Positions 1 to 9,143 of a DNA stretch of 64,000 nucleotides are shown here, piece after piece. The notes beneath the pieces are model-generated. The model did no database searches. It saw only the letters and a program-made list of their open reading frames with translations, and had not been told where the DNA came from. Every line of letters starts with the position of its first letter. Positions within the stretch are counted from its first letter, which is position 1. The position numbers and the translations under genes were made by a program. The DNA is from Bailinhaonella thermotolerans (GTDB lineage: Bacteria > Actinomycetota > Actinomycetes > Streptosporangiales > Streptosporangiaceae), in NCBI RefSeq assembly GCF_003594875.1, contig NZ_QZEY01000002.1:372001-436000 (forward strand). Direction: 5' to 3'.

Positions 1-115
1 GCACTATTCGCCGCGGCCGACGAGCCGGATGAAGACCGGTCCCCGCCGTGCCGGGTGATCCGGCTCCGCTAGCGTTGGCGGGGCAGGCATGAACCCACCA
101 CACAGGGAGATCGAT

Positions 116-541
116 ATGGCGACCACGCGCACGGCGACCACGCAGTGGAAGGGCGCGCTGATGGACGGCTCGGGCCAGGTCACGCTGGACAGCTCGGGCG
201 TCGGCACCTTCGACGTGAACTGGCCGTCCCGCGCCGAGCAGGCGGGCGGCAAGACGAGCCCGGAGGAGCTCATCGCGGCCGCGCACTCCTCCTGCTTCTC
301 GATGGCCCTCTCGCACGGCCTGGCGCAGGCGGGCACCCCGCCGCAGTCCGTCGAGACCCGCGCCGACGTGACCTTCCAGCCCGGCCAGGGCATCACCGGC
401 ATCGTGCTCACGGTCAAGGCCCAGGTCCCCGGCATCTCCGCCGAGGACTTCCAGGCCGCCGCGAACACGGCCAAGGAGAACTGCCCGGTCAGCAAGGCCC
501 TCGCGGGCACCGAGATCAGCCTCGTCGCCGAGCTGCTCTGA
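116..541 (+). CDS. OsmC/Ohr family peroxidase
   Basis: This 141-residue protein belongs to the OsmC/Ohr family of cytosolic thiol peroxidases, which reduce organic hydroperoxides with a pair of cysteines. Both expected cysteines are visible: one in the helix SSCFSMALSHGL and one in NCPVSKAL near the C-terminus. The length is normal for the OsmC subgroup. An in-frame ATG lies 27 bases upstream, but the ATG at 116 is preceded by AGGGAGA at the right distance, so I start there. It stands alone; the next gene is almost 400 bases away. The family is clear. The assignment to OsmC rather than Ohr rests on the overall look of the sequence. Confidence 0.93.
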   Translation: MATTRTATTQWKGALMDGSGQVTLDSSGVGTFDVNWPSRAEQAGGKTSPEELIAAAHSSCFSMALSHGLAQAGTPPQSVETRADVTFQPGQGITGIVLTVKAQVPGISAEDFQAAANTAKENCPVSKALAGTEISLVAELL

Positions 542-630
542 CCTTCCGGGGCGCGGGGCCTCTCCGGGCCCCGCGCCCCGCCCCGCCGCTCCCCCGCTCC
601 CGCCCCGTCCTCCCCATCCGCCCCGCCCCG

Positions 631-764
631 CCGCGCCGTACGACGTGAGACACGCCCGCGCCGCCGTACGACGTGAGGAGCGCGCGCGTGGCGCCGTACG
701 ACGTGAGGAGCGCGCGCGTGACGTCGTACGACGTGAGAGGCGCGCGCGTGGCGTCGTACGCCGG
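631..764. repeat. 30-bp intergenic tandem repeat, 4 copies plus a partial
   Basis: The 386-base gap between the OsmC gene and the next gene holds four head-to-tail copies of a 30-bp unit (631-660, 661-690, 691-720, 721-750) and a broken fifth. Each copy carries GTACGACGTGAG followed by an alternating CGCGCGCGTG tail. Copies 2 and 3 differ at only one base. Copy 4 opens with ACGTCGTACGACGT, a perfect 14-bp palindrome. There are no spacers and no convincing reading frame. Elsewhere in the gap I see only GC-rich sequence and the leader of the next gene. Confidence 0.85.
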
Positions 765-926
765 CGGGTGCCCGGGCGCGGGACGCGCCAAGGCGAAGGG
801 GGCTGAACATTCTCCGAAAGTTCACGGGGGACTTCCGGAACGAATGGGGCGGAGGGTTCGTCTAGCGGTTCAGCGAGCCGGGTGACCCCCACGACGCCGG
901 CCGCGGACGACGGAGAGTGATGCGGC

Positions 927-1523
927 ATGGAGCACCCGGGCGCGGCGGGCGGCAGGGGACGGCGGAGACGGTCCGCGACGGTGACGGTCGGCCTGGCCGC
1001 GGCGGTGGCGATGGCCGTCGGGGCCTGCGCGGGCACCGGCTCCGCCGACGGGCCGGCGCAGCCGACCCCGCAGGTCGAGGCGGCCGAGGGCGACGTGCCC
1101 GCTGGCGTGGCCACCGCGCTCGCCGAGGACGGCGAGGACGGCGGGGACGGCGAGGACGGCGGGGACGACGCGCCCGCCGAGACGGGGGACGACACCGGGG
1201 ACGACACCGGCGAGGAGGCCCCGGACGAGGACGACGTCGAGTACATCGACGAGGAGGCCGCCGGCGAGTACGACTTCGCGCGGGTGTGCGTGGACGAGGA
1301 CACGCGGGAGCGCGTCGAGGACGAGGAGTGCGAGGACGGCGGCTCGGGCGGGTCCGGCGGGAGCGGCCTGGCCTGGTACTACCTGCGCGCGTCCGCGACG
1401 CCGCCCGCGATCGGGGCCCGGGCCGGCAAGGGCGGCACGTTCACGCGGCCGAAGGGCGCCACCATCGGGAGCGTGACCGACCGCGGCGGATTCGGCAACC
1501 GGACGGGCCGGAACGGCGGCTAG
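927..1523 (+). CDS. Acidic lipoprotein, YgiB-like partner of the ATP-grasp gene
   Basis: This 198-residue exported protein has a basic N-terminus, a hydrophobic stretch and a lipobox-like VGAC near residue 33, so it is probably lipid-anchored outside the membrane. The middle (about residues 55-120) is extremely rich in Asp, Glu and Gly. The C-terminus is a small Gly-rich module with WYYLRA, GGTF and GGFG motifs. It lies 58 bases before a glutathionylspermidine-synthase-like gene, the same arrangement as ygiB-ygiC in enterobacteria. I infer a functional pair from this. GGAGAG at 912-917 supports the ATG at 927. The biochemical role is unknown; the acidic tract could bind cations. Confidence 0.75.
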   Translation: MEHPGAAGGRGRRRRSATVTVGLAAAVAMAVGACAGTGSADGPAQPTPQVEAAEGDVPAGVATALAEDGEDGGDGEDGGDDAPAETGDDTGDDTGEEAPDEDDVEYIDEEAAGEYDFARVCVDEDTRERVEDEECEDGGSGGSGGSGLAWYYLRASATPPAIGARAGKGGTFTRPKGATIGSVTDRGGFGNRTGRNGG

Positions 1524-1581
1524 GATGCCCCGCTGACGGCAGCGCCGCCAGAAGCCTCAGGAACACCCAGAAAGCGCACCC

Positions 1582-2712
1582 ATGCGTCGTTACCCCCTCG
1601 AACCCCGGGATGACTGGGAGAAGCTGGTCAAGGCCGACGGGCTGTCCTACGCCGTGCAGAAGGACGGCACGCCCTACTGGGACGAGTCCGCCTACTACGT
1701 CTTCGCCCCCGAGGAGATCGACTACCTGGAGGCGGTGACCGCCGAGCTGCACGACATGTCGGTCCAGGCCGCGCGGTACGCCCTCGACGAGGCGCCCATG
1801 TCGGCGTTCGGGCTGCCGGAGTCGGCGCGGGAGACGATGGCCGCGAGCCTGGACTCCCCGTCCCTGTACGGCCGCTTCGACCTGGTGTGGGACGGCGAGG
1901 GCGACGCCAAGCTGCTGGAGTACAACGCCGACACGCCCACCGCGCTCATCGAGGCGTCGGTGACCCAGTGGATGTGGCTGGAGGACCGCTTCCCCGCCGC
2001 CGACCAGTGGAACGCGCTGCACGAGCGGCTGGTCGCCACGTGGGCGGGCATGCCGCTGCCGGGCGGCCGGGTGCACTTCGCGCACGCGGAGGACGGCGTG
2101 GACGGCGAGGAGTGGGTCACCGTCGCCTACCTGCGCGACACCGCCGCCCAGGCGGGGCTGCTCACGGCGGGCCTGCGCGTCAGCGAGATCGGCTGGGACG
2201 GCGTGGCGCGGCGGTTCATCGACCCGGCCGGGGACCCCATCGAGGCGTGCTTCAAGCTGTACCCCTGGGAGGACATGTTCGCCGAGCCGTACGGCGAGCT
2301 CGCGGGCGTGGGCGGCACGATGTGGCTGGAGCCGCCGTGGAAGGCGCTGCTGTCGAACAAGGCGCTGCTCGCGGTGCTGTGGGGGCTGTTCCCCGGCCAC
2401 CCCAACCTGCTCCCGGCGTACCTGGACGGGCCGCGCGACATGACCGAGTACGCCCGCAAGGCGCTGCACGGGCGCGAGGGCGACGGCGTGACGGTGGTGA
2501 CGGCCGGGGGCACCGAGGCGCACGCGGGCGAGTACGGCGCGGAGGGGTACTGCTGGCAGCGGTACGTCGAGGTGCCCTCGCTCCTGCCCGGGCGGCGGTT
2601 CATCCTCGGCGCCTGGATGGCCGGGGACCGCCCGGCCGGGCTCGGCGTGCGGGAGTACGCCGGACTGGTCACCACCGACCGCGCCTGGTTCGTGCCGCAC
2701 GTCATCGGCTGA
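1582..2712 (+). CDS. Glutathionylspermidine synthase-like ATP-grasp protein (YgiC/YjfC family)
   Basis: This 376-residue protein matches the C-terminal synthetase half of glutathionylspermidine synthase, an ATP-grasp carboxylate-amine ligase fold. Family-type blocks include FDLVWDGEG, LLEYNADTPTALIEASV, KLYPWEDMF and the late RFILGAWMAGD. The length equals the standalone YgiC/YjfC proteins, which lack the amidase domain. Actinobacteria use mycothiol rather than glutathione, so the true substrate is not glutathionylspermidine and remains open. It follows an acidic lipoprotein gene on the same strand, which I read as one transcription unit. The ATG at 1582 begins right at the conserved MRRYPLEPR segment. 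Confidence 0.9.
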   Translation: MRRYPLEPRDDWEKLVKADGLSYAVQKDGTPYWDESAYYVFAPEEIDYLEAVTAELHDMSVQAARYALDEAPMSAFGLPESARETMAASLDSPSLYGRFDLVWDGEGDAKLLEYNADTPTALIEASVTQWMWLEDRFPAADQWNALHERLVATWAGMPLPGGRVHFAHAEDGVDGEEWVTVAYLRDTAAQAGLLTAGLRVSEIGWDGVARRFIDPAGDPIEACFKLYPWEDMFAEPYGELAGVGGTMWLEPPWKALLSNKALLAVLWGLFPGHPNLLPAYLDGPRDMTEYARKALHGREGDGVTVVTAGGTEAHAGEYGAEGYCWQRYVEVPSLLPGRRFILGAWMAGDRPAGLGVREYAGLVTTDRAWFVPHVIG

Positions 2713-2785
2713 CCCGCGGGCCGGGATCACCCGCTCTTCGTTGATCGGCGGCGGTTTCGAGTCCGAGCCCTTACTCTGGGTGGAC

Positions 2786-4891
<2,106 letters not shown>

Positions 4892-4954
4892 CCCCCGCCC
4901 CGCCGGGGTTCCGGACGCGGCCCCGGTACCGGGCGCGGGGCGGCCGGGCGGGTG

Positions 4955-5350
4955 TCAGGCCAGGGTGGTCGCGGTGAGGAGGGTCAGCACGAACGTGGAG
5001 ACGCCCGTCAGCCCGTGGAGGACGACGGCGACCACCGGGAAGTGCTGCTCGGCCCCGCGCGCGTGCCTGCCGCCGCCCATGAGCCAGCGGGTGAGCATGG
5101 TGAAGCCGAGCATCGCGGTGACCACGAGCGCGGCGAACGCCGCCCACGCGTAGGCGCGCCCGCCCCCCGCCAGGAAGGCCACCCACAGGGCCAGCCCCGC
5201 CACCGCCAGGGCCGGGTGGGTGAAGATGAGGACCTTGGGGAAGCGGGTGACCTTGGTCTGGCGCAGGCCGCCGTTCCGCAGCCAGACGCTCAGCAGGTAG
5301 AGGCCGGCGCAGGCGGTGAGAATCCACAGGACCAGCGTCACCGTCTTCAC
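4955..5350 (-). CDS. Small four-helix membrane protein
   Basis: This protein of about 131 residues has four predicted membrane helices and short loops. Histidines sit inside or beside helix 2 (IFTHPALA) and helix 4 (VVLHGLTG), a pattern sometimes seen in heme-binding four-helix membrane proteins; I offer that only as a possibility. The reading frame stays open to 5425, but the GTG at 5350 is preceded by GGGAGG at five bases and starts directly before the first helix, so I use it. It converges with glgX, leaving 63 GC-rich bases between the stops. I do not recognise a named family. Confidence 0.72.
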   Translation of the reverse strand: MKTVTLVLWILTACAGLYLLSVWLRNGGLRQTKVTRFPKVLIFTHPALAVAGLALWVAFLAGGGRAYAWAAFAALVVTAMLGFTMLTRWLMGGGRHARGAEQHFPVVAVVLHGLTGVSTFVLTLLTATTLA

Positions 5351-5514
5351 CCAGGCCTCCCGGTCACACCCCGTCAGCGGATCTCTCCACCCCGTTATCT
5401 CGCAAAGACGCGGGGAAAGCCACACCCGGGCGGTCCCCGCGGCCGCTCTGTCGGGGGGATGTGCCAGGGTGGACGCATGACGTGCGAGCCGATCACGACC
5501 GGGCGCGGGTGAGC

Positions 5515-6243
5515 ATGCGCCGCATCCATCCAGACCTCGCCGAGGACGTCGATCTCGCCGAGGCCTACGCCTATCCCGGGCCGGGGCCCTGGCTGCGGGC
5601 GAACATGGTGGCCAGCGCCGACGGGGCGGCGTGGGTCAAGGGGCTGTCCGGCGGCCTGTCCAGCGAGGGCGACAGGCGCGCCTTCTCGGTGCTGCGCGGG
5701 CTGGCCGACGTGATCGTGGCGGGGGCCGCGACCGTGCGCATCGAGGGGTACGGCCCGGCCCGGCCGCGGGAGTCCTGGGCGCGGCTGCGGGAGGGGCGGC
5801 CGCCCGCGCCGCCGATCGCCGTGGTCACCCGCCGCCTCGACCTGGACCTGAGCGGGCCGCTGTTCACCGAGGCCGAGCCGGAGTCCCGCACGATCGTGGT
5901 GACCACCGAGTCCGCCCCCGCCGACCGCCGCGCCGAGGCCGCCCGCACGGCCGACGTGATCGTCGCCGGCGGGGAGCGGGTGGATCTGGCGCTGGCGATG
6001 AAGGCGCTGCGCGACCGGGGCCTGGCCCACGTGCTGACCGAGGGCGGCCCGCGCCTGCTCGGGCAGATCGCCGCGGCCGGCCTGCTCGACGAGCTGTGCC
6101 TGTCCGTCAGCCCGCTGCTCGTCGGCGGGGAGGCGGCGCGCGTGCTCAACGGGCCCGCGGCGCACACGCGGCTGCGCCTCACACAGGTCCTCGAAGAGGA
6201 AGGCGTGCTCTTCTGCCGGTACGCCAGGGAGGCCGAGACATGA
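5515..6243 (+). CDS. Pyrimidine reductase / RibD C-terminal domain protein
   Basis: This 242-residue protein is a stand-alone RibD_C (dihydrofolate-reductase-like) domain. Such enzymes reduce pteridine- or pyrimidine-type substrates with NADPH. Visible family blocks are NMVASADGAAWV near the N-terminus, RGLADVIVAGAATVR, the nucleotide-binding VLTEGGPRLLGQ and LSVSPLLVGG. Riboflavin biosynthesis is possible, but there is no deaminase domain and no rib genes are nearby, so the substrate is not defined. A GTG at 5509 is an alternative start two codons upstream. The stop overlaps the start of the DNA ligase gene (ATGA), so the two are very probably co-translated. Confidence 0.88.
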   Translation: MRRIHPDLAEDVDLAEAYAYPGPGPWLRANMVASADGAAWVKGLSGGLSSEGDRRAFSVLRGLADVIVAGAATVRIEGYGPARPRESWARLREGRPPAPPIAVVTRRLDLDLSGPLFTEAEPESRTIVVTTESAPADRRAEAARTADVIVAGGERVDLALAMKALRDRGLAHVLTEGGPRLLGQIAAAGLLDELCLSVSPLLVGGEAARVLNGPAAHTRLRLTQVLEEEGVLFCRYAREAET

Positions 6244-7427
6244 GCGAACCAGACAAGAGCGAACCGGGCGAGCGCGAACCCGACGGCGGCGCGCCGGAGG
6301 CGGGCGGGCCCGGCGGGACGGCGCCCGGCGACGATGCGCCGCCGCCGGTCCCCGGCCTGCCCGTGCGGCCCCCGGTGGGGCCCATGCTGGCCAAGGCCGT
6401 CAAGCAGATGCCGCGCGGCGACCTGCTCTACGAGCCCAAGTGGGACGGGTTCCGCTGCGTCGTGTTCCGCGACGGCGACGAGGTCTACCTCGGCAGCCGC
6501 AAGGAACGCCCCTTCACCCGCTACTTCCCCGAGCTGGTCGAGGCGGTGCGGGCCGAGCTGCCCGAACGCTGCGTGGTCGACGGCGAGATCGTCGTCCGCA
6601 AGGGCCAGGCCCTCGACTGGGACCAGCTCCAGCAGCGCATCCACCCCGCCAGGTCCCGGGTGAACCTGCTCGCCGAGCAGACCCCCGCCACCTTCATCGC
6701 GTTCGACCTGCTCGCGCTGGGCGACGAGGACCTCATGGGCGAGCCGTTCGCCCGCCGCCGCGAGCGCCTCGAAGCCCTCTTCACCGCGCCCGCGGCCACG
6801 CCCCGCACCGGGGGGAGCGTCCGGCTCACCCCCGTGACCAGGTCGTACGACGAGGCGACGCGGTGGTTCGAGCGGTTCGAGGGCGCCGGTCTCGACGGGG
6901 TGGTGGCCAAGCCCCTGGACGCGGTCTACGAGCCGGACAAGCGCGTCATGTTCAAGGTGAAGCACGAGCGCACCGCCGACGTGGTGGTCGCCGGCTACCG
7001 GGAGCACAAGTCCGGGCCGGTCGTCGGGTCGCTGCTGCTCGGCCTCAACGACGACCAGGGCCGGCTCCAGTTCGTCGGGGTGGCCGCGTCGTTCCCGATG
7101 AAGCGCCGCGCCGAGCTGGTCGGGGAGCTGGCGCCCTACCGCCTCGACGACGTGGACCACCACCCGTGGGCGTCCTGGGCGGCCCAGGACGAGACCACCG
7201 GCCGCATGCCCGGCGCGGTCTCCCGCTGGACCGGCAAGAAGGACCTGTCCTGGATCCCGCTCCGCCCCGAGCTGGTGATCGAGGTCGCCTACGACCACAT
7301 GGAGGGCACCCGCTTCCGCCACACCGCCCAGTTCCGCCGCTGGCGGCCCGACCGCACCCCCGAGTCCTGCACCTACGAGCAGCTCGAGGTGCCCGTCGCC
7401 TACGACCTGGACAAGATCCTGTCCTGA
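6240..7427 (+). CDS. ligC: ATP-dependent DNA ligase, LigC type
   Basis: This 395-residue ligase has the adenylation motif EPKWDGFRC, in which the lysine is the expected AMP attachment site, followed by the nucleotidyltransferase motifs VVDGEIVV and DGVVAKPLD, and an OB-fold with KVKHERTADVVVAGYR. The C-terminal ending, about QLEVPVAYDLDKILS, is characteristic of mycobacterial LigC. The first 40 residues are a charged, Pro/Gly-rich extension that LigC proteins often lack. It overlaps the upstream reductase by four bases. In mycobacteria ligC sits beside a LigD-like polymerase gene. Here that polymerase is about 31 kb away (38426-39487). No Ku gene is in the window. Confidence 0.93.
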   Translation: MSEPDKSEPGEREPDGGAPEAGGPGGTAPGDDAPPPVPGLPVRPPVGPMLAKAVKQMPRGDLLYEPKWDGFRCVVFRDGDEVYLGSRKERPFTRYFPELVEAVRAELPERCVVDGEIVVRKGQALDWDQLQQRIHPARSRVNLLAEQTPATFIAFDLLALGDEDLMGEPFARRRERLEALFTAPAATPRTGGSVRLTPVTRSYDEATRWFERFEGAGLDGVVAKPLDAVYEPDKRVMFKVKHERTADVVVAGYREHKSGPVVGSLLLGLNDDQGRLQFVGVAASFPMKRRAELVGELAPYRLDDVDHHPWASWAAQDETTGRMPGAVSRWTGKKDLSWIPLRPELVIEVAYDHMEGTRFRHTAQFRRWRPDRTPESCTYEQLEVPVAYDLDKILS

Positions 7428-7434
7428 CGCCGGG

Positions 7435-7474
7435 CCCGTGCCGTACGGCCGCGCGGGCGGGCGCACGGCACGGG
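7435..7474 (+). terminator. Hairpin after ligC
   Basis: Eight bases past the ligase stop codon the arms CCCGTGCCGT (7435-7444) and ACGGCACGGG (7465-7474) form a perfect 10-bp stem around a 20-base GC-rich loop. There is no T-tract, as is usual for terminators in this kind of genome. Confidence 0.6.
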
Positions 7475-7556
7475 GCCGCGGAGGTCGGGCGGCCGATCAG
7501 GCCGCGGGCCGGGCAGGGGGTGCGACGGCGGGCCGCGCGGCGGGCGAGGCCGCGGG

Positions 7557-8735
7557 TCAGGCGGCCGCCTCCAGCGGCCGGGCGGCGGCGATGGCGCGCT
7601 TGAGGCGGATCAGCTCCCTGGGCGCGTTGACCGCGACCGCTCCGACCGGGACGCCCTCGCGGAGGAAGGCCACGGCGAAGGAGTCCTCGCCCGGGTCGCC
7701 GGCCACGGTCCGGGACTCGTCGGCCAGGTGGGGCAGGCCCGCGGTCTGGATGCGCGCGCCGTGCATGTGGGTGGCGAAGCTCGGCACCGCGGCGTACGGC
7801 GTGGCGGCGGCGGGCCCGGCCAGGAGGTTGCGCGCGGCCAGCGCGCCCTGCTCGTTGGCGTTGCCCCAGTGCTCGACGCGGACCAGCGCCCCGCCGTACA
7901 GCTCGTGCGGCCAGCGGGCCACGTCGCCCGCGGCCACGATCCCGTCCGCGCCGACGGCGTGCAGGCCGGGCGTGGTGACCACGCCGTCGTCGAGGGTCAG
8001 CCCGCTGCCCTCCAGCCACTCGGTGTTGGGCTCGACGCCCAGGCCCGCGACGACCAGCGAGGCGGGGATCTCGCGGCCGTCGTCCAGGCGCAGCGCGCGG
8101 ACCTCCTCCGCGCCCTCGACGCCGGTGACGCGCACCCCGCTGAGGAGTTCCACGCCGTGGCGCTCGTGGTGGGCGGCCAGCCAGCGCGCGGCCTCCTCGC
8201 CGATCACGTCCAGCATCGGGTACGGCCCGGCGTCGATCAGCGTGACGTCCAGGCCCAGCCCGCGCGCGGTGGTGGCGACCTCGCCGCCGATGAACCCCCC
8301 GCCCACGACCACCACGCGGCCCGCGCCGGACCGGAGGGCGGCGCGCAGGGCCAGCGAGTCCTCGACGGTCCGCAGCGTGCGCACCCCGGCGGGCCGCCCG
8401 GGCAGGTGCCGGGGGCGGGCCCCGGTCGCGATCACCAGCCCGTCGTACGGCAGCTCGGTCCCGTCGTCGAGGGCGACCACCCTGCCCCCGGCGTCCAGCC
8501 GTACGGCCTGACGGCCCCGCAGCCACTCCTCGCCCAGCTCGCCCGCTCCCGGCAGGGCGATGTCCTCGTCCCCGCGCAGCATGGCCTTGGACAGCGGGGG
8601 CCGGTTGTACGGCGCGTGCGACTCGGCCCCGACCAGGCGGATCTCCCCGGTGTACCCCTCCTCGCGCAGGGTCTGCACGGCCCGGAGCCCGGCCAGCGAG
8701 GCGCCCGCGACGACGATTCTCCTCAGTTCGCTCAT
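7557..8735 (-). CDS. NAD(P)/FAD-dependent oxidoreductase (ferredoxin reductase-like)
   Basis: This 392-residue flavoprotein has the two-Rossmann fold of the ferredoxin reductase/BenD-like family. The FAD-binding site is at the N-terminus (VVAGASLAGLRA), with YNRPPLSK following. A second nucleotide site (VVVVGGGFIGGEVA) lies near residue 150, and the closing FAD motif GIVAAGDVARWP is near residue 275. A C-terminal reductase domain follows. The family transfers electrons from NAD(P)H to ferredoxins or other small acceptors. It is transcribed away from the CopZ-like gene, and the shared control region holds three CsoR-like sites, one 12 bases from its ATG. I therefore infer copper-responsive expression. 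Confidence 0.9.
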   Translation of the reverse strand: MSELRRIVVAGASLAGLRAVQTLREEGYTGEIRLVGAESHAPYNRPPLSKAMLRGDEDIALPGAGELGEEWLRGRQAVRLDAGGRVVALDDGTELPYDGLVIATGARPRHLPGRPAGVRTLRTVEDSLALRAALRSGAGRVVVVGGGFIGGEVATTARGLGLDVTLIDAGPYPMLDVIGEEAARWLAAHHERHGVELLSGVRVTGVEGAEEVRALRLDDGREIPASLVVAGLGVEPNTEWLEGSGLTLDDGVVTTPGLHAVGADGIVAAGDVARWPHELYGGALVRVEHWGNANEQGALAARNLLAGPAAATPYAAVPSFATHMHGARIQTAGLPHLADESRTVAGDPGEDSFAVAFLREGVPVGAVAVNAPRELIRLKRAIAAARPLEAAA

Positions 8736-8746
8736 GACCGCGGACT

Positions 8747-8763
8747 ATACCCACCAGGGGTAT
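8747..8763. promoter_or_regulatory. CsoR-like operator 1
   Basis: ATACCCACCAGGGGTAT has perfect 6-bp arms (ATACCC and GGGTAT) around five bases. It lies 12 bases upstream of the oxidoreductase ATG. CsoR copper sensors of actinobacteria are known to bind TACCC...GGGTA-type sequences. Confidence 0.75.
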
Positions 8764-8789
8764 GTGCCGCACTATGACGTGGATCACAG

Positions 8790-8806
8790 ATACCCTTAGG
8801 GGGTAT
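8790..8806. promoter_or_regulatory. CsoR-like operator 2
   Basis: ATACCCTTAGGGGGTAT repeats the same 17-bp pattern as the flanking sites, with perfect ATACCC/GGGTAT arms. It sits in the middle of the divergent control region. Confidence 0.75.
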
Positions 8807-8850
8807 GGGTTGCGAACCGGCGAGGACGCGGGTAGGTTTCGTGACGCCCG

Positions 8851-8867
8851 ATACCTGTCGGGGGTAT
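8851..8867. promoter_or_regulatory. CsoR-like operator 3
   Basis: ATACCTGTCGGGGGTAT is the third copy, with one mismatch in the left arm. It lies 22 bases before the CopZ-like ATG, where it could overlap the promoter or transcript start. Confidence 0.72.
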
Positions 8868-8888
8868 ACACAGAGAGAGGATGGGCCG

Positions 8889-9092
8889 ATGAGCGCCAGC
8901 ACATACGTCGTGACCGGGATGACCTGCAACGGCTGCGCGGGCAAGGTCAAGCGCGAGATCAGCGGCCTGCCCGGCGTCGAGTCCGTGGAGGTCGAGCTGG
9001 CGGGCGGCCGGGTCACGGTGAACGGCGACGTCCCCGACGCGGCCGTCATCGACGCGGTCGAGGAGGTCGGCTACGAGATCGTCCGCGCCTGA
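8889..9092 (+). CDS. copZ: Heavy-metal-associated (CopZ-like) copper chaperone
   Basis: This 67-residue protein is a complete HMA domain. The metal-binding loop GMTCNGCAGKV supplies the CxxC pair that binds Cu(I) in CopZ and CopA N-terminal domains. The rest gives the standard ferredoxin-like fold with SVEVELAGGRVTV and EEVGYEIV. The ATG at 8889 has AGAGAGG upstream and starts one residue before conserved sequence. An upstream in-frame ATG at 8805 would read through operator 3 and is rejected. No copA ATPase or csoR gene is adjacent, which is unusual, since copZ normally travels with copA. Confidence 0.9.
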   Translation: MSASTYVVTGMTCNGCAGKVKREISGLPGVESVEVELAGGRVTVNGDVPDAAVIDAVEEVGYEIVRA

Positions 9093-9093
9093 G

Positions 9094-9140
9094 CCGTCCC
9101 CGGCCGGCCCTCCGCCCCCGCCGGGGACGGGGGGCCGGCC
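9094..9140. terminator. Bidirectional hairpin between copZ and cation exchanger
   Basis: The 51-base gap between the convergent stops contains nested inverted repeats: CCGTCCCCGG (9094-9103) with CCGGGGACGG (9121-9130), and a GGCCGGCC block near 9102 with another near 9133. Either pairing gives a strong hairpin that could terminate both transcripts. Confidence 0.55.
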
Positions 9141-9143
9141 TCG

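Noticed and set aside
631-764. CRISPR-like array
   Set aside because: The 30-bp units abut without spacers, and no cas genes are in the window.
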